Of a stretch of DNA of 12,432 bases, positions 7,091 through 12,432 are shown in pieces. The notes under the pieces are model-generated. The model saw nothing but the letters and a program-made list of their open reading frames with translations, made no database searches and was not told the DNA's origin. Both the position numbers and the translations under genes were made by a program. The stretch is from UBA1858 sp963926275 (GTDB lineage: Bacteria; Pseudomonadota; Gammaproteobacteria; UBA4575): contig CAWUWP010000119.1 of NCBI GenBank assembly GCA_963926275.1, positions 1 through 12,432 of the forward strand. Direction: 5' to 3'. Each line of letters starts with the position of its first letter. The stretch's first letter is position 1.

Positions 7091-8065
7091 ATGCTTGAAG
7101 TAGGATTATTTTGGATAGGAATAATACTTGTCATCGTCGCAATTTTGATACTGTTTTTAGATTCCTTCCAATCAAGGAGAATATGGGCTGTCATTAGTTT
7201 AGTGCTTATCGTGCCTCTTTTAATTCATATGCTGCTTAATTGGTCGTTATTAACTATACGGAAATCCTTTTTTATTCTTATTATTGGCTTGCTTGCGGTG
7301 TTGGTCAGTTTTTCTGGAGGCGCATTGTCACAACTGTCATTCCTGCAAGACCATGAAGTTATGCAAGTCCTGGAAGAAAAAATAGCACCCCCAAAAGAAG
7401 TGCCGTTATCTAATCAACAGCAAGCTGATGCTGCTGCTCTTTCGCTGGGTGAAGGATATGATCCGTTATTGACTGGAGGTGAATACGAACAGCTAGAGAC
7501 TAAAGAAATCGTGCCAGAAAGAAAAAATCAAGTCGTGCGTAAAGTCGATCCCATTGTCCGTTATGAGATAATGACTGATGATGAGCATAGGCAGGCAATC
7601 AATAAGCGTGTGCGAATTACTATGACAGATGGGAGTGTCATTGAAGGTAATCTGACTGAAATTTTCGATGATAGTTTGATTATTGAATCCAATGTCAATG
7701 GCGGCAGTTTAGGTTTAAGTTATAAGAATGATTTAATTCAATCAGTAGCGGTAAGGTTAGCGGCAGGCGAACAACTGGTTGTGCCAAAGCAGCAAGTCAT
7801 TAAGGATGTTGTTGAAGAGCTTGTCGAAGAACCAGTCGTTGTGGAGCCGTCAGTTATTGACGCACAGCAATCTATTACTGATACAGAAGTGCTGTTGAAT
7901 AATATCCCACCACAAATCACACCAAAGTCACCTGAGATTAATTCTGATATCATAATTGAGCAGCAATCAAAAATAGACGTACTAGATTCTTCACCATTGC
8001 CAACAACAATGGCACCAGAGACCAGCGTGAAAATTGAAGACGAAGTACTCGAGAATGTTGAATAA
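7091..8065 (+). CDS. Unrecognised three-helix membrane protein with an LSm/SH3-like domain
   Basis: I do not recognise this 324-residue protein. Three hydrophobic helices occupy about residues 6-23, 31-49 and 59-80. A linker follows, then a compact beta-rich segment (about 171-222) containing NKRVRITMTDGSVIEGNLTE and FDDSLIIES. The alternation V-I-x-x-x-D-G-x-x-x-E-G-x-L-x-x-x-x-D-x-L-I-I resembles an LSm or SH3-like small barrel. The last 100 residues are Glu/Pro/Val/Ile-rich, low complexity and probably disordered. With three helices the tail lies on the opposite side from the N-terminus. The ATG at 7091 is 4 bp after the speA stop with no independent ribosome site, so translation is likely coupled to speA. 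A link to polyamine control or membrane-associated RNA binding is only a guess from context and fold. Confidence 0.75.
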   Translation: MLEVGLFWIGIILVIVAILILFLDSFQSRRIWAVISLVLIVPLLIHMLLNWSLLTIRKSFFILIIGLLAVLVSFSGGALSQLSFLQDHEVMQVLEEKIAPPKEVPLSNQQQADAAALSLGEGYDPLLTGGEYEQLETKEIVPERKNQVVRKVDPIVRYEIMTDDEHRQAINKRVRITMTDGSVIEGNLTEIFDDSLIIESNVNGGSLGLSYKNDLIQSVAVRLAAGEQLVVPKQQVIKDVVEELVEEPVVVEPSVIDAQQSITDTEVLLNNIPPQITPKSPEINSDIIIEQQSKIDVLDSSPLPTTMAPETSVKIEDEVLENVE

Positions 8066-8112
8066 ATAGTGGATGATACCAAGCTATTAGATAACATTGA
8101 TGGGTTATAGAT

Positions 8113-8358
8113 ATGCAGTGCTTTATTTACCGTAGTTCTAAAAAAACCGATACTTATATTTATCTATCAGATGAAGATAAAAAAAATAATTTGCCTGAAG
8201 ACCTTAATAAACTGCTTGGGCGTTTAGAATTTGTGATGGAACTTGACCTAGAAAAAATCAAGCGACTGCAAAATGCAGATATTGAAGAAGTTAAATTCAA
8301 TCTGAATGATGCTGGATTCTACATTCAGTTGCCGCGTGAACTACACGTGTCTGTATAA
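8113..8358 (+). CDS. ycgL: YcgL domain-containing protein
   Basis: This 81-residue protein matches the YcgL (DUF709) family, a small alpha/beta fold confined essentially to gammaproteobacteria. It shares CFIYRSSKKTDTYIYL at the start, the central RLEFVMELDL, NADIEEVK and the closing GFYIQLP. E. coli YcgL is longer only in its tail. Its biochemical role is not established. It lies 47 bp after the LSm-like gene on the same strand and may be in the same transcript; GATGGG at 8099-8104 is a possible ribosome site. Its stop codon is separated by a single base from the stop of the convergent downstream gene, and no terminator lies between them. Confidence 0.88.
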   Translation: MQCFIYRSSKKTDTYIYLSDEDKKNNLPEDLNKLLGRLEFVMELDLEKIKRLQNADIEEVKFNLNDAGFYIQLPRELHVSV

Positions 8359-8359
8359 A

Positions 8360-9559
8360 TTACAGGATACCTAGTGTCGCACGCTTTAATTCAGCTAGAA
8401 TTTCTTTTTGCAGGTGATCAAGTTCTACAATTTTATTTTCTGCGGCGCCGCTTAACCAGGCTGTCTTATCATTCTTCTTCTTCATGAAATAATCCAGAAT
8501 GAATTGCTCAGACATTAACATATAGCGAATTGCCTGTTCTGGATCTACTTGAATAAAAGGGTTCTGGGCGATTTGTATTGCCGACTCTTCTTGTCCCTTG
8601 CAGAAGCGATTGAGCAAGTAATACAGCGATATTCTGGCAGTGCGCAAAGACTTGGCCGCGCGCACCTGAGAGCGTTCATTTAAGCTAGCATCAACAATAG
8701 TATCTAACCATAGAATTAAATCGGTCTCTGCAATGACAGTTTCATTCTTATTGATATCATTGATCAATTCTTGAATTCTATTCTGAATAATTCCTTCTTC
8801 AGCCAGGGTCGCCTTTCTTTTGATTGTGCGATTCCACAATCCTTTGGTCTTGTCTAGCTCTTCCTTTAGGATGAGTAATTCTTTTTTGTATTCAGCAGAA
8901 CTCTCTTCATGGAATTCAATATTCTTTTTCTTTTCTGAGATGATTTTAGCTAGTAATATCAAGCGAGGAATGTAGTGCTCGCCTAAAGTGTTTTCTGTGA
9001 CTGTGATTGCGGTTTTGATGCGTTTAATTAAAGATCCAAATCTTTTTGTATCTTGTTTGGAATTGGCTTTAACGTCACACAGAGTATCCAGGGTGTTTAC
9101 CATTGAAAAACTTTCGCTACGAACATCAATTAATAAATTGTTAATAGATGACAATAGGTTGATGAGATTATTTTCCGGGATAGGCTTGTTATCTTTCTTG
9201 GCAATTTGTAACAATTCAATCAGTGTTAAAATTTTATTTTTAAATATACGAAGCGTATTAAAAGTGCAGATATTCTTAGCTTTTTCCATCACGTTGACGA
9301 TTTCTTCGCCATAATTCTCAACGTCTGCAATACGTTTTTTAAGATGAGCTGAGTTGATAGTCATCAGTAGATCTTCAACAGCGGCGCGTGAGCTCGCTGG
9401 TGCGTGTTCTGCGACATCTGCTGGAATATTAGACGGAATCATTTCGAGCGGAAGCTTAGCGATTTTGGCGGGTGTTAATTTCTTAATTAAGCCAATAAAT
9501 TGTTGTAACGTAAGCGGCTGTCTTTCGCCGATCAGTGTAGGTGTGTTTGCTAATACCAT
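8360..9559 (-). CDS. Unrecognised 399-residue alpha-helical protein downstream of nadA
   Basis: I do not recognise this protein. It has no signal peptide, membrane helix or visible catalytic motif. It is Lys/Glu/Leu/Ile-rich and almost wholly helical in appearance, with the strongest coiled-coil character at about residues 200-275 (for example EYKKELLILKEELDKTKG). The N-terminus (1-60) is less charged and contains a proline-rich stretch (LEMIPSNIPADVAEHAPASS). The C-terminal third has two helices around RTARISLYYLLNRF and QAIRYMLMSEQFILDYFM. It starts 57 bp after the nadA stop on the same strand, so co-transcription with nadA is likely, but a role in NAD synthesis cannot be inferred. No clear Shine-Dalgarno precedes the ATG. 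A scaffold or structural protein is one possibility. Confidence 0.75.
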   Translation of the reverse strand: MVLANTPTLIGERQPLTLQQFIGLIKKLTPAKIAKLPLEMIPSNIPADVAEHAPASSRAAVEDLLMTINSAHLKKRIADVENYGEEIVNVMEKAKNICTFNTLRIFKNKILTLIELLQIAKKDNKPIPENNLINLLSSINNLLIDVRSESFSMVNTLDTLCDVKANSKQDTKRFGSLIKRIKTAITVTENTLGEHYIPRLILLAKIISEKKKNIEFHEESSAEYKKELLILKEELDKTKGLWNRTIKRKATLAEEGIIQNRIQELINDINKNETVIAETDLILWLDTIVDASLNERSQVRAAKSLRTARISLYYLLNRFCKGQEESAIQIAQNPFIQVDPEQAIRYMLMSEQFILDYFMKKKNDKTAWLSGAAENKIVELDHLQKEILAELKRATLGIL

Positions 9560-9616
9560 GGAGATTTTCTGCTCAATAAGGTGATACAGGTCGCGCCGCT
9601 GTGCAGTCGCGAAATA

Positions 9617-10648
9617 CTACTTGTTATGATTCTTGGCGAAGTCAAGCATACGCATAGTAGAGCGATAGGCTGCTTTGCGAATCTCTTCGTCAACAAATAT
9701 TTCATTTTCACCTGTCTCGAGTACATGTAATAAATTTTGTAAGCCATTCATTGCCATCCATGGACAATGTGCGCAACTTTTACAAGTGGCACCTTCGCCA
9801 GCAGTGGGAGCTTCGATAAACGTTTTATTCGGAGCTAACTGCTTCATCTTGTAAAATATGCCGTTATCAGTGGCTACAATAAACGATTTGTTGTCAAGAG
9901 TCTGACTAGCCTTGATCAGAGCACTGGTTGAGCCGACGACATCGGCCAGTTCAATGACGTCCTGTGGTGATTCCGGGTGCACTAAAACCGCGGCGTCAGG
10001 ATATTGCTCAATAACTTCCCCCAATGCGCGCGCTTTGAATTCCTCGTGTACGATGCAGGCACCATCCCAAAGCAACATATCGGCACCAGTAACTTTTTGT
10101 AAATAATGACCCAGATGCTTGTCTGGCGCCCAAAGAATCTTTTCACCTTGATCCATTAAATGAGCAATGATGGGTACTGCAATACTCGATGTCACCACCC
10201 AATTGGCGCGTGCTTTGACGGCGGCACTGGTGTTTGCATACACCACCGAGGTGCGTTCAGGGTGCTGATTACAGAATTCATCAAACTTATCTGCAGGGCA
10301 ACTCAGGTCTAATGAGCAAGTCGCCTCTAAAGTCGGCATTAAGACACGTTTTTCAGGAGTTAATATTTTTGCCGTTTCCCCCATGAATTTGACGCCTGCA
10401 ACAATCAATGTAGTTGCCGGATGCTCATTTCCAAATCGTGCCATCTCCAATGAATCAGACACCGTGCCGCCGGTATCTTCTGCAATTTCTTGTAGATCTT
10501 CATGAGTATAATAGTGAGCCACTAATACCGCTTTTTGTTTGACCAGTAATTCTTTAATTCGGTCGATTAGGTCGGTGCGTTTGACCCCTTGAAATTCAGG
10601 AATCTGTGCTTGAATTTCTGCGGTAACAGGATAGTTTTCTAGCGGCAT
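9617..10648 (-). CDS. nadA: Quinolinate synthase
   Basis: It condenses iminoaspartate (from NadB) with dihydroxyacetone phosphate to quinolinate, the second step of de novo NAD synthesis, in the cytoplasm. At 343 residues it is collinear with E. coli NadA (347). The three [4Fe-4S] ligand cysteines are recognisable: Cys111 in EATCSLDLSCP, Cys198 in DGACIVHEEF and Cys295 in SCAHCPWMAMNG. Substrate-binding motifs include AHYYTHEDLQEIAE, VVYANTSAAVKARANWVVTS, APDKHLGHY, VHPESP, VGSTS and EAPTAGEGATC. The ATG at 10648 gives the normal N-terminus. nadB and nadC are not nearby. The upstream 245 bp are shared with a divergent gene and contain a 19-bp palindrome that could be an operator. Confidence 0.96.
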   Translation of the reverse strand: MPLENYPVTAEIQAQIPEFQGVKRTDLIDRIKELLVKQKAVLVAHYYTHEDLQEIAEDTGGTVSDSLEMARFGNEHPATTLIVAGVKFMGETAKILTPEKRVLMPTLEATCSLDLSCPADKFDEFCNQHPERTSVVYANTSAAVKARANWVVTSSIAVPIIAHLMDQGEKILWAPDKHLGHYLQKVTGADMLLWDGACIVHEEFKARALGEVIEQYPDAAVLVHPESPQDVIELADVVGSTSALIKASQTLDNKSFIVATDNGIFYKMKQLAPNKTFIEAPTAGEGATCKSCAHCPWMAMNGLQNLLHVLETGENEIFVDEEIRKAAYRSTMRMLDFAKNHNK

Positions 10649-10724
10649 AATTTGAAATAATTAGGTTAATGTCAGGACAATATAATACACATAAAAGCAA
10701 ATTCTAAAGCGAAATATACATTAT

Positions 10725-10743
10725 CCGCACTATATTAGTGCGG
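10725..10743. repeat. 19-bp palindrome between nadA and the divergent exported-protein gene
   Basis: CCGCACTA-TAT-TAGTGCGG is a perfect 8-bp inverted repeat around a 3-base centre, starting 76 bp before the nadA start codon in an otherwise AT-rich gap. It could be an operator for a dimeric repressor or an RNA hairpin. No gene ends nearby and no T-run follows on either strand, so a terminator is less likely. Confidence 0.5.
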
Positions 10744-10843
10744 GTTATTAAGTAATAGCCTCTTAAATTAATCATCGCGTAATTTTTTCTATAATCATAA
10801 CATTTGACACAGTTAAGCTACTTATAAGTCACTCAGTTTCACC

Positions 10844-10849
10844 TATAAT
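10844..10849 (+). promoter_or_regulatory. Candidate -10 element for the exported PH-like protein gene
   Basis: A perfect TATAAT sits about 45 bp before the start codon. The -35 region at normal spacing is poor (CTTATA). A consensus TTGACA is present at 10804-10809 but is 34 bp away and so does not pair with it. Confidence 0.35.
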
Positions 10850-10893
10850 TAAGGCTAATAAATTTAAATAATTTTTAAGGATAATGAAAGTAC

Positions 10894-11388
10894 ATGAATC
10901 GAATTTACACAATGATACTAGTGGTGGGCTGTTGTCTTTTCAGTTATGCACAGGCAGGTGATGATGAAGAATTTTTTGAAAAAGTCCGTGCTAGCGGAGT
11001 AGTAACAGACAGCGAGTCTATTCTACTTTCTAGTAATGTTTATTTTTATCCTAATAAAAAAGGCCATATTGTATTTACTAAAAATGCACTTTCTTTTATT
11101 TCGTGGAGTCGACGTAACAAAGTTTATGAAGTGATACATAGTGAACGCTATTCAGATCTTGTTTCGACAGATATATCTGGAAATTCACCCATGGTTCGTT
11201 TGATCACGCAAACCAAGTCATCAGGTAAATATAATAGTTATGAGCTGATGGATAGTAGAAATGCATTTACTCTAAATTCACATAAAACTAAAGAAGCATG
11301 CAGCTTGGTTAAAGCAGGGATTGAGGGCTTGGATGTCAAGCAGGTAGCCAGCGTAAAAGATCTGTCATCAGTGGAAGTCGCTCTATAG
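10894..11388 (+). CDS. Exported PH-like protein of unknown function, cut short by an in-frame TAG
   Basis: The N-terminus is a classic Sec signal (MNRIYTMILVVGCCLFSYAQ, cleavage after AQA) followed by an acidic start to the mature protein. About residues 36-148 alternate short beta-strands (NVYFYPNKKGHIVFTKNALS, VYEVIHSERYSDLVSTDI, MVRLITQTKSSGKYNSYELM) and end in a helix (THKTKEA-like region, SLVKAGIEGL). That layout resembles a bacterial PH-like barrel; this is inference. The frame ends at TAG 11386-11388 after 164 residues, yet continues openly for 35 more codons to TAA 11494. ATG 10894 is the first start after an in-frame stop. AAGG at 10877-10880 is 13 bases away, an unusually long spacing. 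It converges on the SPOR-domain gene. Function is unknown. Confidence 0.7.
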   Translation: MNRIYTMILVVGCCLFSYAQAGDDEEFFEKVRASGVVTDSESILLSSNVYFYPNKKGHIVFTKNALSFISWSRRNKVYEVIHSERYSDLVSTDISGNSPMVRLITQTKSSGKYNSYELMDSRNAFTLNSHKTKEACSLVKAGIEGLDVKQVASVKDLSSVEVAL

Positions 11389-11496
11389 AAACAGCGAATG
11401 CAAGAATTAGAAGAAAGAATTCAACGTCTTGAAAGTGGAGACGCAACGGCTAGCCAGCCAGCAGAATCAGAATGTGATTGTAAGTGTGAGAAATAA
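11389..11496 (+). pseudogene. Continuation of the preceding frame after the TAG: coiled coil and Cys-rich tail
   Basis: Immediately after the amber codon the same frame reads KQRMQELEERIQRLESGDAT and then a Ser/Glu tail ending CDCKCEK before TAA. The Leu/Ile heptad pattern and the clustered cysteines look like genuine protein sequence, probably the original C-terminus of the upstream gene. A separate start at ATG 11398 would give 32 residues but has no ribosome site. The TAG may be a nonsense mutation, a read-through site or a sequencing error. Confidence 0.6.
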
Positions 11497-11518
11497 TTAC
11501 TAGTCAATAAAAAGACGA

Positions 11519-12058
11519 TCAGCTGCGCACTTTCAATAAGATTGAATCCATATTCTTGACGCGCAAACGGTTCTGAGTAGTGTGTAGCTGATCGATGTCT
11601 TTGCTTGGACCCACACGCACGCGATGCCAGTTGATGGTATTCACTTTGACGGTTTCAATATTTGTTTCCACGCCCATAAGTGCTAGCTGTGCTTTTAAGC
11701 TATCCGCTTCATCACTGCTCTTAAAAGAACCCACCTGTAAAACATATTTTCCGGCAGGCAGTTTTTTGTTTGGAGAGGCAGCAGAGGGTTGGTCATCTTT
11801 GTCTACCACAACTTCTAGCTCAGGCAATATGGTGTAGAAATCAAAAGTTCTTTTGCTAACTGGAGCTAGCGGGCTTTTTTTCTGTTCTACCTTTGTTGCT
11901 TGATAGCTGCTGTTTTTCTCGTTAATTGAAGGTAGGAAAGTCGCGCTTAAACCAATCACTAAACCTGTTGCTAGCCAGATCCACCCAGGTAAAGGTTTTG
12001 TTCTAGTCGATCTTGTTCTGGTTGATTTTGTTTTTTTTCGAGCGGGTTGTCGTGCCAT
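11519..12058 (-). CDS. SPOR-domain cell-division protein (FtsN-like)
   Basis: This 179-residue bitopic inner-membrane protein has a short basic cytoplasmic N-terminus (MARQPARKKTKSTRTRSTRT), one membrane helix at about 25-43 (PGWIWLATGLVIGLSATFL), a periplasmic linker with the FDFYTILPELEVVV motif common in argS-linked SPOR proteins, and a C-terminal SPOR domain at about 103-178 (YVLQVGSFKSSDEADSLKAQ ... WHRVRVGPSKDI). SPOR domains bind septal peptidoglycan stripped of stem peptides. FtsN-type proteins use this to localise at and activate the divisome. The start is 11 bp after the argS stop, so the pair forms an operon. Whether it is the true FtsN or a paralogue cannot be decided here, so no symbol is given. 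It ends 22 bp from the convergent gene's final TAA with no convincing terminator. Confidence 0.88.
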   Translation of the reverse strand: MARQPARKKTKSTRTRSTRTKPLPGWIWLATGLVIGLSATFLPSINEKNSSYQATKVEQKKSPLAPVSKRTFDFYTILPELEVVVDKDDQPSAASPNKKLPAGKYVLQVGSFKSSDEADSLKAQLALMGVETNIETVKVNTINWHRVRVGPSKDIDQLHTTQNRLRVKNMDSILLKVRS

Positions 12059-12069
12059 TGTCTATCTGC

Positions 12070-12432
12070 CTACATTTGGTCTGGCGCGTTGACGCCTAAT
12101 ATTGTTAAGCCGTTGGCTAGAACATGTCTGGTTGATTGAATTAATAGCAAGCGTGCATTTCTTAACGGTTTTGATTCGACTAAAAATTGAGTTTCGTTGT
12201 AGTAGCCATGAAATTTTTGTGCAAGCTCACGCAAGTAATTCACTAGTAAGTGAGGCGCATGTTTTTTACATGAAGAGGAGACTAACTCAGGATAATCAGC
12301 AAGCTTTTGCATGAGCGCGTCTTCGCTGTCTTCGCTGAGTAGAGCATCTAAATCAGCTAAATTTTCTGTGTCTACTGATTGCTCGGATTGTCTTAATACA
12401 CTGCAAATTCTTGCATGTGCATATTGCACGTA
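12070..12432 (-). CDS. argS: Arginyl-tRNA synthetase, C-terminal part (runs off the window)
   Basis: The last 120 codons of a class I aminoacyl-tRNA synthetase are present; the catalytic domain lies beyond the window edge. The DALR-type anticodon-binding domain is recognisable from YVQYAHARICSVLRQ at its start, the LVNYLRELAQKFHGYYNETQ helix, the RLLLIQSTRHVLANGLTILG helix and the terminal GVNAPDQM, all conserved in bacterial ArgS. It charges tRNA-Arg with arginine. It is directly upstream of the SPOR-domain gene in the same orientation, an arrangement common in gammaproteobacteria. Confidence 0.95.
   Translation of the reverse strand, partial: YVQYAHARICSVLRQSEQSVDTENLADLDALLSEDSEDALMQKLADYPELVSSSCKKHAPHLLVNYLRELAQKFHGYYNETQFLVESKPLRNARLLLIQSTRHVLANGLTILGVNAPDQM

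Noticed and set aside
7738..8097. 119-codon Ser/Thr-rich open frame on the minus strand
   Set aside because: It mirrors the Glu/Asp/Val-rich tail of the 7091-8065 gene; repetitive Ser/Thr composition is expected from the complement.
10804..10809. TTGACA as the -35 box for the exported-protein gene
   Set aside because: No -10 hexamer is found 16-18 bp downstream, and the good TATAAT is 34 bp away.
1..12432. CRISPR array, tRNA genes, insertion sequences or prophage genes
   Set aside because: No regularly spaced repeats, cloverleaf with CCA-proximal features, transposase or phage motifs were seen on either strand.

Overview
This window looks like a chromosomal segment of an AT-rich gammaproteobacterium. 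YcgL, UbiK/YqiC, the SPOR-domain gene directly behind argS, and the ubiK / glnK-amtB neighbourhood all point that way. A marine or free-living lineage is plausible, but the genus cannot be named from sequence alone. No tRNA, rRNA, CRISPR array or insertion sequence was seen. Most genes are housekeeping or nitrogen/polyamine metabolism.

Layout. (1) 38-704: a secreted PEP-CTERM-type (VPxPA) surface protein whose signal peptide is out of frame with its only good ATG at an A7 tract, followed by a terminator. (2) About 710-1224: no intact gene; a possible decayed coding remnant lies near 774-956. (3) 1225-4283, nitrogen block: ubiK on the minus strand, divergent from a TorF/Gcw_chp porin, a PII protein (glnK) and an ammonium transporter (amtB). 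A sigma-54-type -24/-12 element and clustered NtrC-like half-sites precede the porin. The amtB terminator overlaps the end of the gene, with the stop codon in its loop. (4) 4282-8358, polyamine block: speE (minus) diverges across 48 bp from speA (plus). speA is followed within 4 bp by an unrecognised three-helix membrane protein with an LSm/SH3-like beta domain, then ycgL. (5) 8360-10648, minus strand: nadA followed by an unrecognised 399-residue helical protein that ends 1 bp from ycgL. (6) 10894-11496: an exported PH-like protein whose frame is cut by an in-frame TAG and then continues for 35 codons with a coiled coil and Cys-rich tail. (7) 11519-12432, minus strand: a SPOR-domain protein behind the C-terminal end of argS, which runs off the window.

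How the parts work together. GlnK and AmtB form the usual ammonium uptake and sensing pair, and the sigma-54 element suggests that the outer-membrane porin belongs to the same nitrogen-limitation response. SpeA makes agmatine and SpeE makes spermidine; the enzymes between them (agmatinase and SAM decarboxylase) are not in this window. NadA supplies quinolinate for NAD. The least explained items are the LSm-like membrane protein in the speA run, the 399-residue nadA neighbour, and the two genes whose reading frames are broken at a single site.
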